Under the pieces are notes generated by a model. It searched no databases. It was not told the DNA's origin and was given only the letters and a program-made list of their open reading frames with translations. Below are positions 1 to 9,251 of a stretch of DNA of 64,000 nt, piece after piece (positions within the stretch are counted from its first letter, which is position 1; every line of letters begins with the position of its first letter). This DNA comes from Campylobacter sp. RM10537. Lineage in GTDB: Bacteria; Campylobacterota; Campylobacteria; Campylobacterales; Campylobacteraceae. The position numbers and the translations under genes are program-made. The DNA lies in the NCBI RefSeq assembly GCF_022369435.1, contig NZ_CP059597.1, positions 1,426,001 through 1,490,000 on the forward strand, given 5' to 3'.

Positions 1-164
1 TCTAAACCTTGTTTAGTAATAAGGATGTTTTCATTAATGGCTTTTGAGATTTGACCAAACTCATCATTAGTTTTTATATTAATAGTAGAAACATTCTTTG
101 TTTTATGATTGATAAAATCAAAGAAAGCATTAAGACCGTTTTGGATGATGGTGAGTGGGGAGAG
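1..164. repeat. Left copy of a 164-bp exact repeat (chemoreceptor HAMP/linker region)
   Basis: Bases 1-164 are identical to 41055-41218 in the same orientation. In both places the repeat encodes the segment just after the second membrane helix of a chemoreceptor. Identity stops abruptly at 165, where the two sensor halves differ completely. The left copy probably continues beyond the window into the shared signalling domain. Confidence 0.9.
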
Positions 165-1111
165 GCTTTTTGTGATTAGGATTCTGATTAAAACTAAAGC
201 TGCAATTAAAGCAATAAAACCAATTATTAATTGACTATATAAAATATTATTAATTGTATTATCATAAGTTTTTTTATTAACAACGCTACAAATTCTATAT
301 ATAGGATTTACGCTTGATGGATTGCACATAATTGCTTGAGTTTCACCTTTATCATTATCAGCAAAAAATAAAGTGTCTCTGATATTTGGATCTAATAATT
401 TTGGATTGTTTTCTAAAGCATTTTTAATATTCATACTTAAAGTATTTTTTGTCAAGAGTTTTTTATCATCTTCATTAAAAATAATTTTACCCTCTGTATC
501 ATAAACACTAGCATAAGAATTTGTGGTATGACCTAAAACCAAAACATCTTTTGAAAATCTTTTTAAATCATAATCGCCACCAACAACTCCAATTAATTTT
601 CCATTTTTATAGATAGGAGCTGCGTAAGTTAAAGTTGCGTGATTATTTGATACTGATTTATAAGGAGATGAAGTTATTGCTTTACCTTCAGATGAAGCTT
701 GTTTATACCATATGGTATTTTTTGTGTCAAAGCCCTTGGAAAGATCTAGCATAGTTCCATCTGATAAAAATGTCTTTCCGTTTTTATCAAAACCCACATA
801 AATTAAATCAAATCCATTGGCTTCTTTAAAAGCATGAAGCAATTTAACAATTTCGACTATATCTGTTTCAGAATTTGTATCACTAAGTTCTTCAGCTAAA
901 ACTTTGATAACTTCTAGTTTAGATTTGGAATAATTATCAAAAGTTATTTGTACATCATCCATGACTTTTAATTGATTATTTTTAAGCAATTCAAAAGATG
1001 TTTGTTTAAAGTTATAATATGAAGTAAAAGTTACTATGGCTAATATAATAACTATGAGCAATCCGGTAAAAGATACTAGTTTTGAAGAAACATTAAAATT
1101 CTTATAATCAT
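1..1111 (-). CDS. Methyl-accepting chemotaxis protein, 5' part only, start codon out of frame
   Basis: This is the N-terminal half of a transmembrane chemoreceptor; the gene runs off the left edge. The reading frame is open from 1121 to base 1 and gives a hydrophobic segment, a periplasmic double-Cache-like sensor with IWYKQA and VVGGDYDL, a second membrane segment near 165-240, and the beginning of a HAMP-like region. The only ATG after the Shine-Dalgarno GGAG is at 1111-1109. It is in another frame and meets TAG after 11 codons. In the receptor frame there is no ATG, GTG or TTG before a TTG inside the first membrane segment. A frameshift in the first codons, and therefore a silent gene, is the simplest reading; a sequencing error is possible. 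The ligand cannot be named. Confidence 0.75.
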
Positions 1112-1171
1112 TTAAAACTCCTTATTTAATATCTTTAATATAACAAATTAAAAATAGTAATATAACTTTTA

Positions 1172-2512
1172 TTAATTATAAATAAAATAATTTCCATCAA
1201 AACTTATCAAAGAATACTCTCTTTCATTTCCTATACTTTCAACAAGCTCTTCTATGCTTAAAAAAGTTAAAGAATCAGCTTCAACATGTTTCTTAACTTC
1301 TTCAATATTTTTATTAGCGCTAATTAATTCTTCAAATGTTGGAGTATCTATTCCATATATATCAGGAAATTTAATTTCTGGACACGCAATTGCTAAATGA
1401 ATTTTGCTAGCTCCTGCAGCACGAAGTAAAGAAACTATTTTTTTGGAAGTAGTTCCGCGGACTATACTATCATCAATGACCACAATTTCTTTACCTTCTA
1501 AAACCTTACGCATAGGATTTAATTTTAATTTTACTTTTAAATTTCTAAGCTCTTGGGTAGGCTCTATAAAAGTTCTTCCTACATAATGATTTCTTACTAT
1601 AGCCATTTCAAGAGGAATTTTCAAGTATTGGGAAAAACCCATAGCAGCACTGACTCCACTATCTGGAACAGGCACAATAAAATCAGCTTTGTAGGGAAAT
1701 TTTTTAGCTAAAGTTTCACCCATTTTTTTACGAATTTCATAAACACTTTTACCTTCTATAATGCTATCGGGTCTTGCAAAATAAACATATTCAAAAGCAC
1801 AAATTCTAGGACTCTTTGTTTCTAAAATAATACTTTCAAATCTATCATTGCCTTGGGTAAAAATGATTAATTCTCCAGGTTTTACATCGCGTATAAATTC
1901 AGCTTCTATTAGATCAAACGCACAAGTTTCACTTGCAACTATATAGCCCCCATCTTTTAATCTCCCTAAAGATAAAGGACGAACCCCATAAGGATCTCTT
2001 GCAACGTAAAGTTTATCTTTGCTTGCCAAAACAAAGCAATAAGCCCCCAAGCAACTTTTTAAACTTTCAATAAATTTATCTTTTAAATTTTCTTTTTTAC
2101 TTCTAGCGATTAAATGAACAACATTTTCAGTATCCATATGAGTTTGAAAAATTGCTCCATCTTGGATCAATTGATTTCTAATTTCTTCTTTGTTAACTAA
2201 ATTTCCATTGTGTGCCAAAGCAATATCTCCTAAGGCACAATTTGCTGCTATAGGTTGTGCATCATCTAAGCTAGAATTACCTGCTGTGGAATAACGATTA
2301 TGGCCTATAGCGATTTCTCCTTGTAAATTTTGTAAATTTTGAGGATTAAAAATTTGACTTACCTCGCCTTTGGCTTTAATTGTTTTAATACTTTGGCCAT
2401 TACTAACACTTATTCCACTTGCTTCTTGTCCACGATGTTGCATAGCAAATAACGCATAATATGCATAAGTGCTTGCATTTTTTGAATTGATAACTCCAAC
2501 AACTGCACACAT
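1172..2512 (-). CDS. purF: Amidophosphoribosyltransferase
   Basis: PurF makes 5-phosphoribosylamine from PRPP and glutamine, the first committed step of purine synthesis in the cytoplasm. The 446-residue protein has the N-terminal nucleophile Cys2 directly after Met (MCAVVGVINS), the class II glutaminase motifs GHNRYST and HNGNL, and the PRPP-binding loop VVIDDSIVRGTTS at about residues 344-356. The first residue is Met followed by the catalytic Cys, so no propeptide is removed. It lies 1 base downstream of dapB and is probably cotranscribed with it. The length is normal for a short bacterial PurF. The assignment is secure. Confidence 0.97.
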   Translation of the reverse strand: MCAVVGVINSKNASTYAYYALFAMQHRGQEASGISVSNGQSIKTIKAKGEVSQIFNPQNLQNLQGEIAIGHNRYSTAGNSSLDDAQPIAANCALGDIALAHNGNLVNKEEIRNQLIQDGAIFQTHMDTENVVHLIARSKKENLKDKFIESLKSCLGAYCFVLASKDKLYVARDPYGVRPLSLGRLKDGGYIVASETCAFDLIEAEFIRDVKPGELIIFTQGNDRFESIILETKSPRICAFEYVYFARPDSIIEGKSVYEIRKKMGETLAKKFPYKADFIVPVPDSGVSAAMGFSQYLKIPLEMAIVRNHYVGRTFIEPTQELRNLKVKLKLNPMRKVLEGKEIVVIDDSIVRGTTSKKIVSLLRAAGASKIHLAIACPEIKFPDIYGIDTPTFEELISANKNIEEVKKHVEADSLTFLSIEELVESIGNEREYSLISFDGNYFIYN

Positions 2513-2513
2513 A

Positions 2514-3242
2514 TTAAATTCCTAAAAAATCATTAATCGAATATAATTTTGGATTTTGTTTTTGAAGCCAAATTGCAACCTTAATAGCGCCTTTAGCAAA
2601 TGTTGTTCTTGATGTTGCAACGTGGCTTAATTCTAAAAATTCTCCATTTTCATAAAATCCAACAGTATGGCGACCCACAATATCGCCACCTCTTAAACTC
2701 ATAATAGCTATTTCATTTTTATTTCTTTCATTTATAATGCCATCTCTTGAGCTAACTCTTACTTTTTCAAGATCTAAATTTCTAGCTTTTGCTGCACTTT
2801 GAGCTAAAGTCATAGCTGTTCCACTTGGAGCATCCTTTTTATAACGATGATGCATTTCTGTAATTTCGATATCAAAATTTTCAAGCATAGCACTCGCTTT
2901 ACTAACGAGATAATTTAAAACAGCGACGCCCAACGACATATTAGTTGCATAAAATATTGGCATTATTGCGCTTAGCTCATGCATTAAATTCATTGTTTTT
3001 AAATCAAGTCCTGTTGTTCCTATTACTAAAGGCTTAGAATTTGTTCTTGCATGATTTAAAAGTTCATAAGTGCCTTTGGGTGAAGAAAAATCAATAATCA
3101 CTTCGCTTTTCTTAAAGAGTTCATTTATATTATCCCCTTTATCGTAAAGCATGGCTATTTTTGCATTGTTTTCTTCTTCTAAACATTCCTTAATTTGTTT
3201 TCCCATGCGACCTTTGGCGCCAAAAATTCCTATATTAATCAT
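2514..3242 (-). CDS. dapB: 4-hydroxy-tetrahydrodipicolinate reductase
   Basis: DapB reduces hydroxytetrahydrodipicolinate with NAD(P)H in the diaminopimelate/lysine pathway, feeding peptidoglycan. The 242-residue protein opens with the dinucleotide-binding motif [10 protein letters not shown] (residues 8-17) and carries the family signature [15 protein letters not shown] with the catalytic His and Lys, plus the C-terminal GFYENGE segment. The start has an AAAGG-type ribosome site 8 bases upstream. The gene comes first, with purF one base behind it. A 59-base gap to rarA contains a possible minus-strand -10 (GATAAAAT), so dapB-purF may have its own promoter. It is slightly shorter than E. coli DapB, as in other Campylobacter. 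Confidence 0.96.
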   Translation of the reverse strand: MINIGIFGAKGRMGKQIKECLEEENNAKIAMLYDKGDNINELFKKSEVIIDFSSPKGTYELLNHARTNSKPLVIGTTGLDLKTMNLMHELSAIMPIFYATNMSLGVAVLNYLVSKASAMLENFDIEITEMHHRYKKDAPSGTAMTLAQSAAKARNLDLEKVRVSSRDGIINERNKNEIAIMSLRGGDIVGRHTVGFYENGEFLELSHVATSRTTFAKGAIKVAIWLQKQNPKLYSINDFLGI

Positions 3243-3301
3243 ATTAATTACCTTTTTAATAAATGTTTATTTTATCATTTATTCCATAAATTTCCACATA
3301 A

Positions 3302-4477
3302 TCATTGTTTTTTCAATTTATTTAAATTTTCTAATAATCTTTGTTCTTCTCCAATCCCTTTACTTTCATAAAATTTTAAATTTTTACTTAAATATTTTTG
3401 TTCAACCCAACCTCCAAAATCATGAGGATAAAGATATTTTTTTCTCTCTGCATGATTATTATTAAGATAATTTGGAATATCTAAAGTTTCATTGTTTTTA
3501 ACAAAATCTAACGCCTTATTGATAGCTTTATAGCTTGAATTTGATTTTAAGGCACTTGCTAAATAAACCACACACTGACTTAAAATAATACGTGCTTCTG
3601 GGTAGCCTATATTTTTTACAGCTATAAGTGTAGAAGTAGCAATATTGAGCGCATTAGGATCTGCATTTCCTATATCTTCGCTCGAAAAAATAATTAAACG
3701 TCTAGCTAAAAAATCGGCACTTTCTCCAGCATCAATTAATCTTGCTAGATAATAAAGTGCAGCATCTACATCACTTCCACGTAAGCTTTTGATCATAGCA
3801 CTGGTTAAAACATAATGTGTATCTTTTTGATTAACCCCTTCACTGTTGACACCATTTCTAAGTTTTTTTAAATGATTTAAATTAACATTTTTAGGATCTA
3901 AAACTAGTGCAAATTCAAGTAAATTTAGCATAGATCTTGCATCGGCACTTTTAATCAAAAAATTTTTAGCTTCATCATCAATATTAAAATTAAGTTTTTC
4001 TTGAACTTTCTTTAGCAAAATTTCTAAATCTTTAGCTTTTAACGTTTTAAATTCAAAAAGCATAGAACGACTTCTAATACCAGAACAAAGAACAAAATAA
4101 GGATTTTCAGTACTTGCACCTATGATAATACAACGATAATTTTCCATAGGAATGAGTAACATTTCTTGCTGAGTTTTGCTAAGGCGATGAATTTCATCAA
4201 TAAAAATCAAAGGCTTATAAAGGCTATTTTTATATCGATCGAGTATTTTTCTAAGTTCTTCGAGTTTAAAATTTCCTCCATCAAATTCATAAAAATCTAA
4301 TCCAAAATCTTTTGCTATAGCTCTTGCAAATGTTGTTTTTCCGCATCCTGCAACACCATAAAATAAACTATGAGGCAATTTTTGCATAGTGATAAATTTT
4401 TTAAATATATTAACAAGATCTTCTTGACCTATAATTTCATCTAATTTTTTAGGACGAAATTCTAAAGCTAAATTCAT
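3302..4477 (-). CDS. rarA: Replication-associated recombination protein A (RarA/MgsA), AAA+ ATPase
   Basis: RarA is a clamp-loader-like AAA+ ATPase acting at stalled replication forks. The 391-residue protein has the N-terminal family start LEFRPKKLDEIIGQEDL, Walker A GVAGCGKTTFA (about 41-51), Walker B FIDEIHRLSKTQQE (about 91-104), sensor motif STENPYF, and the C-terminal tetramerisation region with SSEDIGNADPNAL and the HDFGGWV segment near the end. These separate it from DnaX and RuvB. Its ATG shares one base with the stop of the upstream YdgA-like gene, so the two are probably one transcript. Nothing in the sequence points to regulation. Confidence 0.93.
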   Translation of the reverse strand: MNLALEFRPKKLDEIIGQEDLVNIFKKFITMQKLPHSLFYGVAGCGKTTFARAIAKDFGLDFYEFDGGNFKLEELRKILDRYKNSLYKPLIFIDEIHRLSKTQQEMLLIPMENYRCIIIGASTENPYFVLCSGIRSRSMLFEFKTLKAKDLEILLKKVQEKLNFNIDDEAKNFLIKSADARSMLNLLEFALVLDPKNVNLNHLKKLRNGVNSEGVNQKDTHYVLTSAMIKSLRGSDVDAALYYLARLIDAGESADFLARRLIIFSSEDIGNADPNALNIATSTLIAVKNIGYPEARIILSQCVVYLASALKSNSSYKAINKALDFVKNNETLDIPNYLNNNHAERKKYLYPHDFGGWVEQKYLSKNLKFYESKGIGEEQRLLENLNKLKKQ

Positions 4478-5631
4478 CAGTTTAAGTCTATATAAGAAAA
4501 TTGATTGCCATTAATTTTAAGTTGAGGATTTGAAAGACTATCATAAAATAAATTCATAATAAATAAATCACTATTTTTAATAAAATATTGATTTAATCCT
4601 CCAAAAAATTGTCCCCAAGTAAATATTTTATCTGGCTCTTCTGTGCTAGAAATTTGAATATTAGCCTTATTGTTTTTACCTAATATAATATTGCCATTGA
4701 TATCTATGTTTTGTTTGTCTTTATAAAAAGTTAAATTAATAATATCTAACTTTAATCCTTCTTTAATAAGAGAATCTAAATCGAATTTATTGTAAGAATG
4801 TTTAGCTATCTCATTCCAAATGATATCAAAATCAACTTTATCAAAATTTAAATTTTGATAAAGTTTTGAATTCATATCAAGAACTATATCACAAGCTTTA
4901 CCTTGAAAATGAATTTTTAATTTATTTTTATCTTGAAAATGAAAAGTATTTTTACTGTAAAATGAAGCTATTTTATTGTTATTAAATACAAAAGAATGAA
5001 ATTGCAATTCTTCAACACCTTCTTTAGGTTGCAATAAATCATTTAAAGGTATGGGATGATTGAAATGTTGCTTGTAGTTGAAATCTTGCATGGAAAGTTT
5101 TGAATAAAATTGTGTAAATTGAGCTTTATCTATATTAAAATAAATATTTTTAACCTGCATATTTTTATCAATTAAAATTGAAATAGAAGCATTTTTTAAT
5201 AAAGTATCTCCGCCTTCATTACTTAAATTTATATCTTGAAATTGTAACCTTAAATTAAAATCTTTTTGTTTGCTTGTCAATATAAAACTAGCCAATTTCT
5301 TATTTTTTAAATGTTGATCTAAAAAATAAAAGGGGTTGCTTAAATCTCCCTGTGCGATATATTTTGAAAAATAGTTATTATTAAAAACTACATTTACTTC
5401 AGTTGTAAAATTTAAACCCACGCTATCTTTTATAGTAAAATTTGCTTCAGAGTGCAAAAAACCTTTTTTAAAGTTTAAATTTATAATTTTATAATTAGAA
5501 TTTTTATTATTTACAAGATTATTTAAAATATTTTCATTTGCATAACCCATATAAAAAATATGGATAACAAAGAAAAATCCTATTAAAACAGGAATTATCA
5601 TCCATTTTTTCAAAATATTATTCCTTGACAA
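4477..5631 (-). CDS. YdgA/DUF945-like membrane-anchored periplasmic protein
   Basis: The protein has 384 residues: a short basic N-terminus, one uncleaved-looking membrane helix (WMIIPVLIGFFFVIHIFYMG, about 10-29), then a long beta-rich exported domain. Architecture and composition fit the DUF945/YdgA family of inner-membrane-anchored proteins, whose role is unclear; some members affect motility. No catalytic motif is visible. It corresponds by position to Cj0199c of C. jejuni (from memory). It overlaps rarA by one base, which suggests coupled expression with a protein of unrelated function. The family call rests on overall look, so confidence is moderate. Confidence 0.6.
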   Translation of the reverse strand: MSRNNILKKWMIIPVLIGFFFVIHIFYMGYANENILNNLVNNKNSNYKIINLNFKKGFLHSEANFTIKDSVGLNFTTEVNVVFNNNYFSKYIAQGDLSNPFYFLDQHLKNKKLASFILTSKQKDFNLRLQFQDINLSNEGGDTLLKNASISILIDKNMQVKNIYFNIDKAQFTQFYSKLSMQDFNYKQHFNHPIPLNDLLQPKEGVEELQFHSFVFNNNKIASFYSKNTFHFQDKNKLKIHFQGKACDIVLDMNSKLYQNLNFDKVDFDIIWNEIAKHSYNKFDLDSLIKEGLKLDIINLTFYKDKQNIDINGNIILGKNNKANIQISSTEEPDKIFTWGQFFGGLNQYFIKNSDLFIMNLFYDSLSNPQLKINGNQFSYIDLN

Positions 5632-5739
5632 ATTTCAATGTTATTTTACAAATTCCTTGTTAAAAAAAGTTTAAAAATATTAAATATAATGTAAGATTAA
5701 GAAAATTTACTTTGTTTGACAGAGCAAACAAAGTAATTA

Positions 5740-6084
5740 TTAATAAGCTTTTTTATAGCATTGAATTTCTATTTTTCTAGCTACAGGAATAGCCGGAGTA
5801 TTTGGAGTGATAGGCATACCATAGAAAATTTTACTTTCAAGAAAATCACCTACTTTTAAATCTTTAAACGTCCCATCTTTATCAGTGCCAAAAATTCCAC
5901 AATCATCCATTTCAATTTCTGTGTTTGGCAAAACTTTAATCGCAATTTGCCCACCATAAACAGAATCTATAAGTAGAGTTTTATTATTATCATAAACTTG
6001 TGCAATCGTGCCTTCAAGTTTAACACTATCAGCTAAAAGAATAGTACTTGCTAAACTAGCTGCTAAAAAGAATGTTTTTTTCAT
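5740..6084 (-). CDS. Small secreted protein with an N-glycosylation sequon (Cj0200c-like)
   Basis: The 114-residue protein has a clear signal peptide (basic MKK, hydrophobic core, likely cleavage after about residue 18, LLA/DS) and a small beta-rich mature domain, possibly OB-like. It contains the PglB sequon DNNKT (residues 32-36), so Asn34 could carry the Campylobacter heptasaccharide. Two Cys in the mature part (DDCGIFG and IQCYK) could form a disulfide in the periplasm. It has a strong AGGAGA ribosome site and stands alone, divergent from the OPT transporter. Function is unknown. It matches Cj0200c by position (from memory). Confidence 0.7.
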   Translation of the reverse strand: MKKTFFLAASLASTILLADSVKLEGTIAQVYDNNKTLLIDSVYGGQIAIKVLPNTEIEMDDCGIFGTDKDGTFKDLKVGDFLESKIFYGMPITPNTPAIPVARKIEIQCYKKAY

Positions 6085-6134
6085 AAATATATTTTCTCCT
6101 TTTTTTGTTTAATTTGTCGAAATGTTAAAAAAAT

Positions 6135-6154
6135 AAAGTGAAGCGAAAGTGAAG
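6135..6154. promoter_or_regulatory. Direct repeat AAAGTGAAG x2, 11-base period, upstream of the small secreted protein
   Basis: AAAGTGAAG occurs at 6135-6143 and again at 6146-6154, separated by CG. The spacing of about one helical turn, about 50-70 bases upstream of the ATG at 6084, is typical of a response-regulator binding site. The regulator is unknown. Chance is possible in AT-rich DNA, although the repeat contains more G than its surroundings. Confidence 0.35.
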
Positions 6155-6293
6155 TTTTAACTAAAAAACAGAATTATTTTATTAAAATATAAAATATGCT
6201 AAAATTATAAGTAGTTTTTTATCTGCGCAAACTTTAAACAAATAGAAATTTAATTATTTATTATCGCGATGCTAAAAAACATTTTATAAATTG

Positions 6294-6299
6294 TATAAT
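6294..6299 (+). promoter_or_regulatory. Extended -10 promoter (TGTATAAT) for the OPT transporter
   Basis: TGTATAAT lies 29 bases before the ATG at 6329. Campylobacter sigma-70 promoters usually have this extended -10 and no conserved -35. The predicted start would give a leader of about 23 bases that contains the GGAGAA ribosome site. Confidence 0.65.
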
Positions 6300-6328
6300 T
6301 TAATTATATACTCAATAATGGAGAAACT

Positions 6329-8320
6329 ATGCGCAAAAAGCATTCTTTACCCGAATTAACCTTTAGAGGGCTTTTATTAGGAAGTATTTTAACCATTATC
6401 TTTACAGCTTCAAATGTATATTTGGGACTTAAAGTAGGTCTTACTTTTTCATCCTCTATACCTGCTGTTGTAATTTCTATGGCTGTTTTGAGCTTGTTTA
6501 AAAATTCAAATATTTTAGAAAATAATATGGTTCAAACTCAAGCATCTGCAGCAGGAACTCTTTCTTCGGTTATTTTTGTTATACCTGGACTTTTTATATG
6601 TGGATATTGGAGCGAATTTCCTCTTTGGCAAACTTTTATGATCTGCTTATGTGGCGGAGGCTTAGGAGTTCTTTTTACTATACCTCTAAGAAGAGCTATG
6701 GTTGTAGAAAGTAAACTTACTTATCCAGAAGGTAGAGCAGCAGCTGAAATTTTAAAAATGGCCAATAAAGATCAAGAAATAAAAAAAGGTAAAAAAGGTG
6801 TTAAAGAAATTGCTTTAGGTGGAATTATAGCAGCTTCTTATAGCTTATTTAGCAGCGGTTTTAAATTGATTGCAAGTGAAAGTAGTTTTGCTTTTATATG
6901 GAATAAAATGGCATTTGGTTTTTCAATGGGATATTCTTTAGCTCTTTTGGGAGCAGGTTATCTTGTTGGATTAGCAGGAGCTATGGCGCTTTTGGTGGGA
7001 ATGTTTTTAGCTTGGGGAGTTTTTACTCCTTATCTTTCAAGTTTTGAATTTGATGGGATTAAAAAAGCAGCAGAGCTTGCCTCAGGAGTTTGGAGTAGTA
7101 AAGTTAGGCTTATAGGGACTGGTGCTATAGCTATAGCTGCACTTTGGACCTTGATAGAGCTTTTAAAACCTGTATTTGATGGAATTAAAGAAATTATTCG
7201 TAATGTCAAAAGTCCTCATACAAATAACAGTGATTCTAGAAATATAGATTTATCAATAAAAAATATTTTTATACTTTTTTTATTGATGGTTATAGGACTT
7301 TTTATCACTTTTTATAGTTTTGTTGGCGATGCGCATTTAAATTTATTTTATCATTTGCTTTTTACAGCAGCTGGAACTTTAATTGCAGTATTAATAGGTT
7401 TTTTTGTAGCAGCAGCTTGCGGATATATGGCTGGACTTGTAGGTTCATCCTCAAGTCCTATTTCAGGTATAGGATTAATCGGTATTATTGCATCTTCAAT
7501 CATTTTTTTACTTTTAGGTGCAGAACTTTTTAAAGATCCGATTCTTTCGAATTTCGCCATTGCCTTAGCTATTTTTACTACAAGTGTTATTTTGGCTACT
7601 GCAGCAATTTCTAATGATAATTTACAAGATTTAAAGACAGGATATTTAGTAGGTGCAACTCCTTGGAAGCAACAAGTTTCCTTGCTTGTAGGTTGTGTTT
7701 TTGGCGCTTTAGCCATTGTTCCTGTTTTAAATTTACTTTATCAAGCTTATGGTTTTGTTGGAGCAATGCCAAGAGCAAATATGGACACCTCTTTAGCCTT
7801 AAATGCACCACAAGCTAATTTGATGAGTACAATAGCTAAAGGAATATTTAATCACAATATAGAGTGGAACTATATTCTTTTTGGTGTAGGTGTGGGTATT
7901 ATCATTGTTGTTATAGATAAAGTTTTAAAAAAGATGAGTAAAATGTCTTTACCACCTCTAGCAGTGGGAATTGGTATATACTTGCCGCCTGATGTTAATA
8001 TACCATTAATTATTGGAGGAATTTTAAAATATTGCGTGATGAAATATCTAAAAAGAAAATATAAAAATAATTCTAAAAAAGAAGAAAAAATAGCTGCATG
8101 TGAACAAAATGGTATTTTATTCGCTTCAGGATTAATTGTTGGAGAAAGTATTTTTGGTGTTATTATTGCAGCTATTACAGTTTTTTCTGTTAGTATGGGT
8201 GGAGATGAAAATATTTTGGCTTTAAATTTTAAAAATTTTCATGATAGCGCATTATTTGCTTTTATATTTTTTGTAGCTGTGATATTATATTTTATTAAAA
8301 GAATCATTAAAAATAGATAG
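6329..8320 (+). CDS. Oligopeptide transporter, OPT family
   Basis: This is a 663-residue polytopic inner-membrane protein with about 14-16 hydrophobic segments. It is probably a proton-driven importer of small peptides or peptide-metal complexes. The family start [31 protein letters not shown] is clear in pieces, as are [11 protein letters not shown] near residue 375, [18 protein letters not shown] near 427, and a C-terminal [11 protein letters not shown]. These match prokaryotic OPT (YSL-like) members. It sits directly upstream of uppP with 7 bases between the stop and the uppP ATG. In C. jejuni the same pair is Cj0204-Cj0205 (from memory). Substrate cannot be read from sequence. Confidence 0.88.
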   Translation: MRKKHSLPELTFRGLLLGSILTIIFTASNVYLGLKVGLTFSSSIPAVVISMAVLSLFKNSNILENNMVQTQASAAGTLSSVIFVIPGLFICGYWSEFPLWQTFMICLCGGGLGVLFTIPLRRAMVVESKLTYPEGRAAAEILKMANKDQEIKKGKKGVKEIALGGIIAASYSLFSSGFKLIASESSFAFIWNKMAFGFSMGYSLALLGAGYLVGLAGAMALLVGMFLAWGVFTPYLSSFEFDGIKKAAELASGVWSSKVRLIGTGAIAIAALWTLIELLKPVFDGIKEIIRNVKSPHTNNSDSRNIDLSIKNIFILFLLMVIGLFITFYSFVGDAHLNLFYHLLFTAAGTLIAVLIGFFVAAACGYMAGLVGSSSSPISGIGLIGIIASSIIFLLLGAELFKDPILSNFAIALAIFTTSVILATAAISNDNLQDLKTGYLVGATPWKQQVSLLVGCVFGALAIVPVLNLLYQAYGFVGAMPRANMDTSLALNAPQANLMSTIAKGIFNHNIEWNYILFGVGVGIIIVVIDKVLKKMSKMSLPPLAVGIGIYLPPDVNIPLIIGGILKYCVMKYLKRKYKNNSKKEEKIAACEQNGILFASGLIVGESIFGVIIAAITVFSVSMGGDENILALNFKNFHDSALFAFIFFVAVILYFIKRIIKNR

Positions 8321-8327
8321 GTTGTTT

Positions 8328-9125
8328 ATGGAAAATTTTTACGCTTTAATATTAGGAATTATTGAAGGATTAACCGAATTTTTACCTGTTTCTTCAACTG
8401 GTCATATGATTTTAGGTGGAACGATTTTGGGACTTAAAATGGATGATTTTTGGAGAAGTTTTTTAATCATTATACAACTTGGATCTATTTTAGCTGTCAT
8501 TTTTGTCTTTTGGAAACGTTTGATTCAAGGATTTGATATTTGGTTTAAATTAGCAGTAGGTTTTTTCCCTACAGGTCTTATCGGACTTTTTGCCGAAAAA
8601 TATTTGAAAGAATTATTTAATGGTTATGTTGTAGTTAGTATGCTTATTATTGGTGGGATAATATTTATCATCATTGAAAAATACCATAAAAATAAAACAT
8701 ACGAGATTAATTCACTTGATGAAATAACTTATAAAAAAGCATTTTGCATAGGAATTATTCAATCTTTAGCTATTATACCTGGTACTTCAAGAAGTGGATC
8801 AAGTATTATTGGTGGATTATTACTGGGTTTAAATCGCAAAAGTGCAGCAGAATTTAGCTTTTTATTAGCTGTTCCAACGATGATTATAGCTACTTTATAT
8901 AAAATTTATAAAGAGCCTAATTTACTTAGCGATGCTAATTCTTTAATTCCTCTATCAATAGGATTTATTACAGCTTTTGTAGTTGCTGTTTTTGTTATAA
9001 AGTTTTTTTTAAAATTTATCACAAAATTTAATTTCATCCCTTTTGGAATTTATAGAATTATTCTAGGAATTTTGTTTTTTTATTTGTATTATAGTGGAAT
9101 TTTAAATTCAGGAGATCAATTTTAA
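8328..9125 (+). CDS. uppP: Undecaprenyl-diphosphatase
   Basis: UppP dephosphorylates undecaprenyl pyrophosphate to recycle the lipid carrier for peptidoglycan, LOS and N-glycan assembly, and confers bacitracin tolerance. The 265-residue membrane protein carries both signature regions: [17 protein letters not shown] near the start with the catalytic Glu and the SSTGH loop, and [17 protein letters not shown] in the middle with the essential Arg. I chose the ATG at 8328; an in-frame TTG at 8322 would add only two residues. It probably shares the OPT promoter at 6294. Confidence 0.96.
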   Translation: MENFYALILGIIEGLTEFLPVSSTGHMILGGTILGLKMDDFWRSFLIIIQLGSILAVIFVFWKRLIQGFDIWFKLAVGFFPTGLIGLFAEKYLKELFNGYVVVSMLIIGGIIFIIIEKYHKNKTYEINSLDEITYKKAFCIGIIQSLAIIPGTSRSGSSIIGGLLLGLNRKSAAEFSFLLAVPTMIIATLYKIYKEPNLLSDANSLIPLSIGFITAFVVAVFVIKFFLKFITKFNFIPFGIYRIILGILFFYLYYSGILNSGDQF

Positions 9126-9251
9126 ATTCAAATATTGTTTTAAAATTATTTAATAAAATTAATTTTTAAAAAAAATTAAGGCAGACAAAGATAAAATTAT
9201 AAATTTAAATTAAAACTCGCAGAGTTAGTGAGCTTAAAGGTGAAATTTAAT

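Noticed and set aside
9098-9130. Direct repeat AATTTTAAATTCA at a 20-base period around the uppP stop
   Set aside because: The first copy is coding sequence and the motif is low complexity in this AT-rich genome; no further copies were seen.
9126-9251. Possible T-box or other riboswitch before thrS
   Set aside because: No T-box sequence or specifier-loop structure can be seen, and Campylobacter is not known to use T-boxes. The leader is short and AT-rich.
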